A stretch of 64,000 nt of DNA, from contig JACDNZ010000011.1 in the NCBI GenBank assembly GCA_017656345.1, forward strand, positions 1 to 64,000, read 5' to 3'. Below, piece by piece: positions 9,233-16,899 of the stretch; positions within the stretch are counted from its first letter, which is position 1; each line of letters opens with the position of its first letter. Position numbers and translations under genes: made by a program. The notes beneath the pieces were generated by a model. It saw only the letters and a program-made list of their open reading frames with translations, made no database searches and was not told the origin of the DNA. The stretch is from Thermosipho sp. (in: thermotogales) (lineage in GTDB: Bacteria; Thermotogota; Thermotogae; Thermotogales; Fervidobacteriaceae).

Positions 9233-10588
9233 TTAATATAATAATGGCCAATAAAATAAATAAATTAGGATTGTTAAAGCTATGGCTGATAGATTTAGTA
9301 TTATACCAAATTTAAAAGTGTCACTTGTAGAAATATAGTTTGTTGATGACATTATTGCTATAGCTGGTGTACTCATGGGCATTGTAAAAGCATTTCCTGC
9401 TGACAATACTACACTTAAAACCAATAATTCAGGTTTTATGTTAGCAATGATTCCAGTAGATAATACTACAGGCAAAATTAATGCTACGACGGCTGTATTG
9501 CTCATGAATTCTGTAAGAAGTGTTGAAATAAATATTATTATGATTACAAAAAGTATAGAGTTTGATATATTTAATTTGCTCATAAGCCAATTTGTGACAC
9601 CAGTGTCTGCTAAAGCACTTCCGAGAACGATAGCTCCCCCGTACATTAATATTACACCCCAATTAACATCTTTTTCAACTTCATTCCAGGATATTAAGTT
9701 GAAGATAAATAAGATAATTACTGACGCAATTGCAATATTTGCAATTCCTAAACTTGTTCCAAAAAAGATCCAGGCAAATATGGTAATGATTACAATTAAA
9801 GATATGTATTTCTCTCTTTTGGTGAATTTACCTAATTCCTCATTTTTAATCTTTAGTATTTCAAGTCCTTTTGATATATCAATTGTTTTTGGAGTAAGTT
9901 TTATAAGTATAATTGTAGAGATTAAAATAAGCCCAACAACTACTGGAAAAGATGATAAAATCCATTTGGAAAAAGATATTTCTTTTCCTGTAAAATTTTT
10001 CAACATTTCAATTCCTAAAGGTGCTCTAGCACCACCAAGAAAGCTTGTATTTGAACCAATAATAGCACCCCACATAGGTGCAAGTGCTAAAAATTTTAAA
10101 TAGGTTTCTGAACCTTCCTGTTCGTACAGTGATGAACCAATTTCTAAAACGATAGGCATCAATATTGCTGCAACGGCATGACCTGAAGTAAAGACTGAAA
10201 AAAAGGCTGCTAAATATAACAAACTTAATATAAGTGATAGAGGTGTTTTACCGAAATATCTTAGAAATCTAAGTGCAATCCTTCTGCTCAACCCACTTCT
10301 ATTCATTGCTGATGCAATTATCAATGAACCAAGTATAAAAAACACGGCGGTATTACCAAATTTCGAGTATATAGATGATGTGCTCATGATTCCGAGTAAT
10401 GGAAAGGCTATTATACCCAGTAAACTTGTAATCATTAAGGGAACAAATTTTGTAGCCCACCAAAGTAGTGAAACAAGAAATATCGAGAGAGCTTTGTATG
10501 CTTCTCTACTTAAACCTTCAGGTGGTTGAGTTATAAATGGTAGAAGGAACAAAAGTATAGATACTAAAAAGATGATTTTTCTTTTCAA
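9233..10588 (-). CDS. SLC13/DASS-type anion permease, probable sulfate transporter
   Basis: 451 residues with about 11-12 hydrophobic segments. Features of the divalent anion:Na+ symporter (SLC13/ArsB-NhaD) superfamily are visible: an N-terminal hydrophobic pair, two related halves, TEFMSNTAVVALILPV and GNAFTMPMSTPAIAIMSS (the SNT-type substrate and Na+ motif). Family members move sulfate or dicarboxylates. Its place between cysC and cysD makes sulfate the best guess. TTG start at 10588 with AAGGTGATATT upstream. It follows cysC by four bases, so translation is probably coupled. Confidence 0.82.
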   Translation of the reverse strand: MKRKIIFLVSILLFLLPFITQPPEGLSREAYKALSIFLVSLLWWATKFVPLMITSLLGIIAFPLLGIMSTSSIYSKFGNTAVFFILGSLIIASAMNRSGLSRRIALRFLRYFGKTPLSLILSLLYLAAFFSVFTSGHAVAAILMPIVLEIGSSLYEQEGSETYLKFLALAPMWGAIIGSNTSFLGGARAPLGIEMLKNFTGKEISFSKWILSSFPVVVGLILISTIILIKLTPKTIDISKGLEILKIKNEELGKFTKREKYISLIVIITIFAWIFFGTSLGIANIAIASVIILFIFNLISWNEVEKDVNWGVILMYGGAIVLGSALADTGVTNWLMSKLNISNSILFVIIIIFISTLLTEFMSNTAVVALILPVVLSTGIIANIKPELLVLSVVLSAGNAFTMPMSTPAIAIMSSTNYISTSDTFKFGIILNLSAIALTILIYLFYWPLLY

Positions 10589-10592
10589 AATA

Positions 10593-11198
10593 TCACCTTA
10601 TTAATTTCTTATCTTTCAAGTAATTTATAACTTTATCTACTGATTCTTTTATTGTTTCTTTTTCAGTATTTAAAATTAGCTCAGGGTTTTCGGGTTCTTC
10701 ATAAGGTGAAGAAATACCGGTAAAATCTTTGATCAAACCTTCCCTTGCTTTTTTGTATAAACCTTTTACATCTCTTTTTTCGCAAGCTTCCAGTGAGCAT
10801 TTAACATATATTTCAATAAATCTTCCTTCAGGGATTAATTTTCTTGCATTATTTCTATCTTCTCTAAAAGGGGATATAAAAGTAACCAAGGTAATTATGC
10901 CAGCATCTTGAAATAATTTGGCAACTTCAGATATTCTTCTTATATTTTCTTTTCTATCCTCCTTTGAGAACCCTAAGTCGCTATTCAAACCGTGTCTTAT
11001 ATTGTCACCATCAAGAAGATACGTTGCATATCCCATTGAATTTAGAACATATTCAACTTCATTTGCAATTGTGGATTTCCCGGAACCTGAAAGGCCGGTA
11101 AACCACAAAACCAGGCCTTTTTGGTTTAGAACTTTTTCTCTATCTTCCCTTTTTATTTTTGTATGTTGCCATTTTACATTTGGAGATTTTTGTTGCAC
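10593..11198 (-). CDS. cysC: Adenylylsulfate kinase CysC
   Basis: 201 residues. It phosphorylates APS to PAPS with ATP. Walker A GLSGSGKST is at residues 35-43 and DGDNIRHGLNSDLGFS starts at 63. FTGISSPYEEPENPEL near the C-terminus is the APS-binding and lid region. All key residues seem intact, unlike the kinase-like domain fused to CysN downstream, so this is probably the working kinase. GTG start at 11198 with GGGGGG seven bases upstream. It lies 13 bases after the RHH-like gene and 4 before the permease. Confidence 0.93.
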   Translation of the reverse strand: MQQKSPNVKWQHTKIKREDREKVLNQKGLVLWFTGLSGSGKSTIANEVEYVLNSMGYATYLLDGDNIRHGLNSDLGFSKEDRKENIRRISEVAKLFQDAGIITLVTFISPFREDRNNARKLIPEGRFIEIYVKCSLEACEKRDVKGLYKKAREGLIKDFTGISSPYEEPENPELILNTEKETIKESVDKVINYLKDKKLIR

Positions 11199-11211
11199 TT
11201 TATTCCCCCCA

Positions 11212-11442
11212 TTAATCTAAATAACCTAAATTTCTTAGTCTTTTCCTTATTAATTCTAATTCTTCTTCTGTAAGTTCTTCGATTTCATTTTCATTTATTT
11301 GACTGGGTTCGCTTGCTGATACCAAGTCTCTTAATACATAAACTACAAAATCGGTTACACTACTATAACCTGTTCCTTCGATTAGTTTTTTTAATTTTTC
11401 ATATAAAGGTCTTGGTATTTTTATTGTTACTTTGTCAGACAT
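11212..11442 (-). CDS. Small ribbon-helix-helix-like protein with LGYLD tail (paralogue)
   Basis: 76 residues from the ATG at 11442. MSDKVTIKIPRPLYEKLKKL and the following GYSSVTDFVVYVLRDLV match the strand-helix-helix layout of CopG-type proteins. A variable acidic linker leads to ELIRKRLRNLGYLD, almost identical to the tail of the protein at 5841-6050. The longer frame to 11499 is rejected because AGGGGG stands six bases before 11442. The start overlaps the PHP gene's stop by eight bases, which suggests coupled translation. DNA binding is inferred from the fold; the tail has no assigned function. Confidence 0.7.
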   Translation of the reverse strand: MSDKVTIKIPRPLYEKLKKLIEGTGYSSVTDFVVYVLRDLVSASEPSQINENEIEELTEEELELIRKRLRNLGYLD

Positions 11443-12259
11443 GATTAACCCCCTTACATATAAAATCGTAAATTTCTGAAAAGGGTATATCCAATCCAAG
11501 AAGAATATCTGGTTTATTCTTGCCGTGGAAATCAGAACCTGCGGTTTTTATAAGTTCAAATTTTTTTGCAAGATAATTATACTCATTAACCATTTTTTCA
11601 GTATGCTGGGAATAATACACTTCTATTCCATCAAGTCCATATGACTTCAGTTTTTTAACCAAATTTTCAAGTTCGACTCCTGAAAGTTTTGTTTGATATG
11701 GATGAGCCATAACAGCAATTCCACCAGCTTCATGAATTAATTCGATTGCCTTTTTTGGGTCAAGTCTTTTTTTATCCATGTATAAAGGAGCCCCTTTTTT
11801 TAAATATTTGTCGAATGCTTCTTGGTACGTATTTACATATCCTTTTTTGACCATCAGACTTGCAAAATGAGGTCTCCCTATTAGTTCTCCCTTTGCCTCT
11901 ACAAGTAGTTCTTCAAGTGTGATATGAAAACCAAATTCTTCGAATTTTTCAAGCATTTTTTTATTTCTTTCTTTTCTATATTCCTGCAGTTCTTTCAAAG
12001 TTTTATTTAATGTTTTATTGTTTATATCGATACCATAACCTAAAATATGTAGTGTACTCGGGAATTCTGCGCTAATTTCAACCCCGGGAATAAGTACGAC
12101 TTCAATAGGAATTTCAGAAAGTTCTTTAATTCCATCCAAAGTGTCATGATCAGTAATGGAGATAATGTCAATATTTTGCTCTAAAGATAGATTAATAATT
12201 TCTTTAGGAGTATAGGTGCCATCCGAACCAGTTGAGTGTACATGGAGGTCTATTTTCAA
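11435..12259 (-). CDS. PHP-domain phosphoesterase, YciV/TrpH type (possible PAP phosphatase)
   Basis: 274 residues. MKIDLHVHSTGSDGTYTP at the N-terminus, SITDHDT, PGVEIS, MAHPYQ and AGSDFHG are the metal-binding motifs of the PHP family. YciV/RnaAM-type members hydrolyse 3',5'-bisphosphonucleotides such as pAp. PAP is the by-product of every PAPS-consuming transfer, so a PAP-recycling role in this operon is a natural inference. The frame extends to a GTG at 12268, but AAAGGGTG lies directly on that codon and six bases before the TTG at 12259, which also gives the usual family N-terminus. It is the first gene of the PAPS operon. Confidence 0.8.
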   Translation of the reverse strand: MKIDLHVHSTGSDGTYTPKEIINLSLEQNIDIISITDHDTLDGIKELSEIPIEVVLIPGVEISAEFPSTLHILGYGIDINNKTLNKTLKELQEYRKERNKKMLEKFEEFGFHITLEELLVEAKGELIGRPHFASLMVKKGYVNTYQEAFDKYLKKGAPLYMDKKRLDPKKAIELIHEAGGIAVMAHPYQTKLSGVELENLVKKLKSYGLDGIEVYYSQHTEKMVNEYNYLAKKFELIKTAGSDFHGKNKPDILLGLDIPFSEIYDFICKGVNHV

Positions 12260-12278
12260 GATTTTCACCCTTTCTACA

Positions 12279-12290
12279 CTCCAATTGGAG
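12279..12290. promoter_or_regulatory. Perfect palindrome CTCCAATTGGAG in the PAPS-operon leader
   Basis: A 12-bp perfect palindrome about 3-14 bases downstream of the transcription start predicted from the promoter at 12300-12327. Its position suits a repressor operator for the sulfate operon. The binding protein is unknown; the RHH-like proteins of the operon are candidates by context only. Confidence 0.4.
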
Positions 12291-12299
12291 CCTAATAAT

Positions 12300-12327
12300 A
12301 TTATATCAGAGTTAATAAAATTATCAA
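12300..12327 (-). promoter_or_regulatory. Promoter of the PAPS operon
   Basis: On the minus strand TTGATA (12322-12327) is separated by 16 bases from a perfect TATAAT (12300-12305). Transcription would begin near 12293, about 34 bases before the TTG start at 12259. Confidence 0.7.
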
Positions 12328-12488
12328 ATTATTTTTCTTCATTTCATTTTTGTGATTATTGAATAATTATCATTGGTTACTTTTTTAGTAAATTTTGCTT
12401 TAATTAATCCGGTATTTTTAAAAATAAAATTTTGATAGTATAATAAAATTTGAATGTAATTAATATGTAATAGTTGGGAGGAAAGACG

Positions 12489-13814
12489 TTGAATATACTA
12501 ATTATAACTATTGATACTTTAAGATACGATTATGTTGGTTATTCAAGAAATTACAGAGATAGCTTTACACCAGTTTTGGATGAAGTTTCCCGGGAAGGAT
12601 TAACATATAAATTTGCTTTTAGTTCTGGGACAAGTACTCCTTTTTCATTCCCTGGTATATTATCTTCTGTTTATTCTATGCAATCAAAAAAATTAGGTGT
12701 TAAAGGTTCACCACTTACTTTTGCTGAATATTTAAAAGAAAAAGATTATTTTACTTTAGGTTTTAATGGGGGTAATATTTATGTTTCTAATTTGTATGAC
12801 TATGACCGTGGGCTGGATTATCTATTCAAAAGCTTTTCAAGAAGTGAGTCCTCTGGTAAGAAAAAAAAGTTGAAAAAAATTTTAAAGAATTTGCATTTAT
12901 ATAATTTGGTGATTAAATTGTTTAATTATAAAACCAAAATAGACAATTTGAAGAAAGTGTTATTGAATAAACCTGTAATTTACAGAGCTCAGGATCAAAT
13001 TAGAGATTTCTTAGATATAGTAAAAGAAAATAGACATAAGAAATTTTTTGCATTTATCAATTTCATGGAAGTTCACGGCCCTTATTTGGGATTGTGGAAA
13101 GAATCATTAAAAGAACGGTTTTTAATTGATAAACTGACCAGAGAAAGAATGTTGCAAGATAAGTTTGAATTGTTGGAGTTAAATAAATATTTGTATATTC
13201 GTGGTTTGCAATTAGTAGATCAACAAATAGGTTATCTTCTAAATTCTTTAGATACAATGGGAATTTTAGAAGATACTTTGGTAGTTATTACTTCAGATCA
13301 CGGTGAGGAATTTTTAGAACATGGAAATTATGACCATCTTCCTAAACCATATGATGAATTGATAAGAGTTCCTCTGATAATAATGGTAAAAAACGAAAGA
13401 TTTAGTTTAGAGGAAAAAAATTTAGAATCTGAAAAGTTAGTTTCACTAGTTGATTTGGTACCTTCAATATCGAGATATTTGTTTAGAAAAATACCAAAAG
13501 AATTTGTAGGAAAAGATACCATATTAGGTGGAAAAGAATATAGAAAATATGTATATAGTGAAGGGTACAGGATTAAAAATGGAATAAGGCATGATGCTAC
13601 GAAAAAAGGAACACATAATTGGTGTATAAGAACGAAAAAGGTAAAATATATGGAATTAGATGGAAAAAAATATCTATTTAATTTAGAAAATGATTCAGGA
13701 GAACAAGAACCTGTAATAATTAATAACAAAGAAGAATTGAGTTCAGAAATGAGAGACTATATAAAAGCATTTAATAGAGAAATATTACAGTACAAAGTAA
13801 AAACTAGAACTTAA
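12489..13814 (+). CDS. Sulfatase-like protein of the alkaline phosphatase superfamily
   Basis: About 441 residues. MNILIITIDTLRYDYVGYSR provides the first metal-binding Asp residues, INFMEVHGPY the middle motif and ITSDHGEEFLEHG the second Asp-His pair. The canonical sulfatase C/SxPxR formylglycine motif is missing. The equivalent position reads GTSTPFSFPG, with Thr50 or a neighbouring Ser as likely nucleophile, as in many archaeal sulfatase-like proteins. It may be a phosphodiesterase or phospho-/sulfotransferase acting on surface glycans. The frame reaches a TTG at 12474, but GGGAGGA lies just inside it and six bases before the TTG at 12489. It is divergent from the PAPS operon and precedes glycosyltransferases. 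Confidence 0.75.
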   Translation: MNILIITIDTLRYDYVGYSRNYRDSFTPVLDEVSREGLTYKFAFSSGTSTPFSFPGILSSVYSMQSKKLGVKGSPLTFAEYLKEKDYFTLGFNGGNIYVSNLYDYDRGLDYLFKSFSRSESSGKKKKLKKILKNLHLYNLVIKLFNYKTKIDNLKKVLLNKPVIYRAQDQIRDFLDIVKENRHKKFFAFINFMEVHGPYLGLWKESLKERFLIDKLTRERMLQDKFELLELNKYLYIRGLQLVDQQIGYLLNSLDTMGILEDTLVVITSDHGEEFLEHGNYDHLPKPYDELIRVPLIIMVKNERFSLEEKNLESEKLVSLVDLVPSISRYLFRKIPKEFVGKDTILGGKEYRKYVYSEGYRIKNGIRHDATKKGTHNWCIRTKKVKYMELDGKKYLFNLENDSGEQEPVIINNKEELSSEMRDYIKAFNREILQYKVKTRT

Positions 13815-13972
13815 TTAAATTAAAAGTGTTTTCGGATTCAGAATTGTTGTAATGTTTATATTAAAGTGATTGCAAATTGAAAGCATTACTTTGGAGAATT
13901 AAAAATTTTAAAAGATTGGTTATATAGGTAATGTTAGAATTGGTTTTATATATATTTTTAAGAGGTGAAAAG

Positions 13973-15166
13973 GTGAAAGTATTAGTATTAACAAATTTGT
14001 TTCCAGTGGCTTCAAATAGAAATTCGGGTATTTTTATTACTAACAGATTGAAAGAATATGTTAATTTTGATGTCTTTTACGATGCAGTTTCTCTAACATA
14101 CAAGGATGGTTTTTCGATTCGAATTGTAAAGAAAATATTAAACAGAGAATTTAATGAGCCATTAGAAGAAATAAATGGTGTTAATTATATAACTTTTGAA
14201 TGGAATATTGTAAAAAAATTATTTTATAATTTAGGGGCAATAAATTTGTCAAAAGCTATATATCGGGATATTAAAAAGAAACTCAATATAGAACAATATG
14301 ATATAATCCATGCCCATGGGATGTATGGTGATATTCCTGGTGGAGTAGTAGCTAAATTTATTGCAAAAGAATTTAAAAAGCCTTATATAGTTACCATGCA
14401 TGGAAGTGATATTAATTACAATATGGAAAAGAATGCGGAAATATATTTAGATGTATTAGAAAATGCTTCGAAATGTATTTTTGTTTCAAATGCACTTCTT
14501 GATAAAGCCAAATCATATGGTTATTCTGGCGAAAATGCTGTAGTAATTCCAAATGGGTATGATCCAGAAGTTTTTTATCGAATGGATAAGAGAAAAGTTA
14601 GAAAAGAGTTAGGGATATATAAAGAAGGATATAATTATGTTGGTTTTGTAGGAAATCTGATTCCTATAAAAAGAGCAGATACATTTGATGAAATATTTAG
14701 AGATATTTTCAAACAATTATCAAACACAAAATTTATAATAGTTGGCGATGGTTTTTTGAGAGAAGAAATTGAAAAGAAAACAAAGGATTTGGATATAATC
14801 TTTACTGGTAGATTATCTCAGAAAGAAGTGGCAAAATGGATGAATGCAATGGATGTAATGGTATTACCAAGTAGAGATGAAGGATTTGGAGCAGTGGTAA
14901 TTGAAGCACAAGCTTGTGGGACTTGTGTTGTGGGGAGTAGTAATGGGGGAATACCTGAAGCAATTGGGTTTGAAGAATATATTATCGAAGAGGGAGATAA
15001 TTTTGAAAAAAGATTTGCAACAAAGATAGTTGAAATATTAAGAGAGGGTTATGATCCAAAAAAATTAATTGAAAGATCAAAAAAGTTTACATGGAAAAGA
15101 ATTGTGGAAAAAGAAGTAGAAGTATATAAAAAAGCAATTTTTAAGAATGTCAATATTAAGCAATAA
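13973..15166 (+). CDS. Glycosyltransferase family 4 (GT-B fold)
   Basis: 398 residues. The N-terminal nucleotide-like fold (VKVLVLTNLFPVASNRNSG), HAHGMYGDIPGG, TMHGSDINYN and the C-terminal DEGFGAVVIEAQACG carrying the E-x7-E motif define a retaining GT4 glycosyltransferase. It would transfer a sugar from a nucleotide donor to a growing glycan at the inner face of the membrane. The frame is open to an ATG at 13931, but AGAGGTG stands five bases before the GTG at 13973, and that start gives the normal family N-terminus. It is in the surface-polysaccharide region. Confidence 0.85.
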   Translation: MKVLVLTNLFPVASNRNSGIFITNRLKEYVNFDVFYDAVSLTYKDGFSIRIVKKILNREFNEPLEEINGVNYITFEWNIVKKLFYNLGAINLSKAIYRDIKKKLNIEQYDIIHAHGMYGDIPGGVVAKFIAKEFKKPYIVTMHGSDINYNMEKNAEIYLDVLENASKCIFVSNALLDKAKSYGYSGENAVVIPNGYDPEVFYRMDKRKVRKELGIYKEGYNYVGFVGNLIPIKRADTFDEIFRDIFKQLSNTKFIIVGDGFLREEIEKKTKDLDIIFTGRLSQKEVAKWMNAMDVMVLPSRDEGFGAVVIEAQACGTCVVGSSNGGIPEAIGFEEYIIEEGDNFEKRFATKIVEILREGYDPKKLIERSKKFTWKRIVEKEVEVYKKAIFKNVNIKQ

Positions 15167-15523
15167 TATATAACTCTTCATAGGAAAATGTAGAAATAGT
15201 AAAATATACAATAGTTTTTGAAGTTTGGCTTTTGAAAAAAGCATATTTATTCTCAACAATTTAAGTGGAGTATATATATTGGGAGAAATTGAGATTAAAT
15301 TTAAAAAAGTGGATAAAATAATATAGGAATTAATTTTGTTAAAATCTCCTATTAGTGCTCATTTTTGATGGGAAAGGTGCTGTGTAAAGAGTTCTTTTCA
15401 ATGAGAATAATGATTTCCAAAAATTATATAATGTTATATATGATTTAAGCAAGGTAGGTTATGATAACATAGTGGAGATATTAGTTACCTTGAGGTGAGT
15501 TAAAAAAGTGGGAGGGATAAAAA
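15167..15523 (+). other. 357-base gap, possible protein-coding relic
   Basis: No intact gene is visible. Around 15350-15495 one plus-strand frame reads LLLVLIFDGKGAV, a stop, then RVLFNENNDFQKLYNVIYDL and on to a stop close to 15497, which looks like a decayed gene end or fragment. It was not matched to a family. A GGGAGG site at the 3' end serves the glycosyltransferase at 15524. Confidence 0.25.
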
Positions 15524-16612
15524 TTGAAGGTATTTATATTAGGTTATACGCATTCTAAAAATGATAAAAGAGTTTTTAGAACTGTTGAGACATTATCAAA
15601 AAGGCATAAAATAATATACCAATATTGGACTGATAAAGATGAGAGATCATATACTGAAAACAATGTTACTTACATTCCAATCAAATATACGAAGAATCTC
15701 CAAACTAATTATTTAGTAAAATTAAAAAATAGAAAAGATTTGGATGAAAAGATTTTAAAAATGGTTGAAGTTTTTGATTATGATGCTATATACTTTCATC
15801 ATTTTTTACCCACGAAGCCATTGAAGCCTTTTAAAATAGCGAAGAAAAGAGGAAAAATGATAATTTATGATATCCATGAATATCACCCAGAAAACTTTTT
15901 AAATTTCTTTAAAGGTATAGCAAAGGTGTTAAAAGAAAAAATAATGTGGAATATTTTTAAAAAGCAGTTAGAATTATCTGATAAACTTATATTTGTGTCA
16001 AAAGAAATACAAGAAGAAATTTTTAAAATAACTGGGATAGATAAGGCTTATATGGTTATTCCAAATTATGCCAGTATTTCGATTAGTTCTAAAAATAAGA
16101 AAAAAGAAATCTCATTTGTTGGAAAAACAGACAGAAATTTTGAAAGTGAAAAGGAAATATTAAAAGAACTAATTAATTTAGGGTTTAGTTTCAAAATTAT
16201 AGGTATGGATTCAAAGGTCTTTAAAGGAGTACCACATGAATATACTTCTTTTCTACCATATAAAGACATGATGAAAGAACTTTCGAAATCTGCTTTTTCT
16301 TTAATTTCATATTTGCCATTTGGTACTGATATAAAAAATTATGTTTATTCGCTCCCTCATAAATTTTTTGATTCGATTGCCGCAGGAACACCAGTTATAG
16401 TAAAGAATTCATTTATTTCTATGGCAAAAGAAGTTAAAAAATATGGAATTGGTGTTGTAATTAATCCTTCAAATGTTGAAGAATCAGTAAAAAAGATTCT
16501 TGACGCGTATGAAAATTATAATGTTATTCAAGAAAATATCAAAAAATATAAACATTTATTTATCTGGAATGAAGAAAAAGAAAAAGAATTTGTTGATTTT
16601 GTGGTTCAATAA
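15524..16612 (+). CDS. Glycosyltransferase (GT4-like)
   Basis: 362 residues. The N-terminus MKVFILGYTHSKNDKRVFR, the central YDIHEYHPEN and the C-terminal region around SLPHKFFDSIAAGTPVIV resemble GT-B glycosyltransferases of the GT4 type found in polysaccharide clusters. A clean E-x7-E motif is not apparent, so the enzyme class is less certain than for its neighbour. TTG start at 15524 with GGGAGGG upstream. Its 3' end abuts the truncated minus-strand glycosyltransferase pseudogene, suggesting that this gene or the junction was formed by a rearrangement. Confidence 0.72.
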   Translation: MKVFILGYTHSKNDKRVFRTVETLSKRHKIIYQYWTDKDERSYTENNVTYIPIKYTKNLQTNYLVKLKNRKDLDEKILKMVEVFDYDAIYFHHFLPTKPLKPFKIAKKRGKMIIYDIHEYHPENFLNFFKGIAKVLKEKIMWNIFKKQLELSDKLIFVSKEIQEEIFKITGIDKAYMVIPNYASISISSKNKKKEISFVGKTDRNFESEKEILKELINLGFSFKIIGMDSKVFKGVPHEYTSFLPYKDMMKELSKSAFSLISYLPFGTDIKNYVYSLPHKFFDSIAAGTPVIVKNSFISMAKEVKKYGIGVVINPSNVEESVKKILDAYENYNVIQENIKKYKHLFIWNEEKEKEFVDFVVQ

Positions 16613-16899
16613 AACTTTAAGTGTTCTTTGCAATTATTTAAAATGTTCATCCGATGGTAAATATTTTTCAATTCTTTTTTATATTCTCTAGTTTTTATTA
16701 TTTTGAAAATAACATTATCTTTTGCAAAATTACGATTTTTTAATTCATACCAATTGTTTTGTAAGGGATGAGAATAAATTCCAGCAGCTATTGTTACCTT
16801 ATAATTTTTTACAAATCACTTTGCTAGTTCAAAATGTCCTGATTCAGCTTCACTTAATTTAGAGACTTTTGCATAATGATTTAATATTAAAATATTCAC
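16606..16899 (-). pseudogene. Glycosyltransferase pseudogene (WbuB-like N-terminus only)
   Basis: Reading from a GTG at 16899 gives VNILILNHYAKVSKLSEAES, then GHFELAK, an in-frame TGA (16816-16818), then FVKNYKVTIAAGIYSHPLQN and on to a stop at 16606. The pattern matches the N-terminus of WbuB-type GT4 enzymes, where a Trp usually stands at the TGA position (LAREWVKRG-like). The damage is therefore a probable TGG-to-TGA nonsense change plus loss of about three quarters of the gene at the 3' end. The start overlaps the wecB stop in a GTGA arrangement, showing that it was once the second gene of a wecB operon. Confidence 0.72.
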
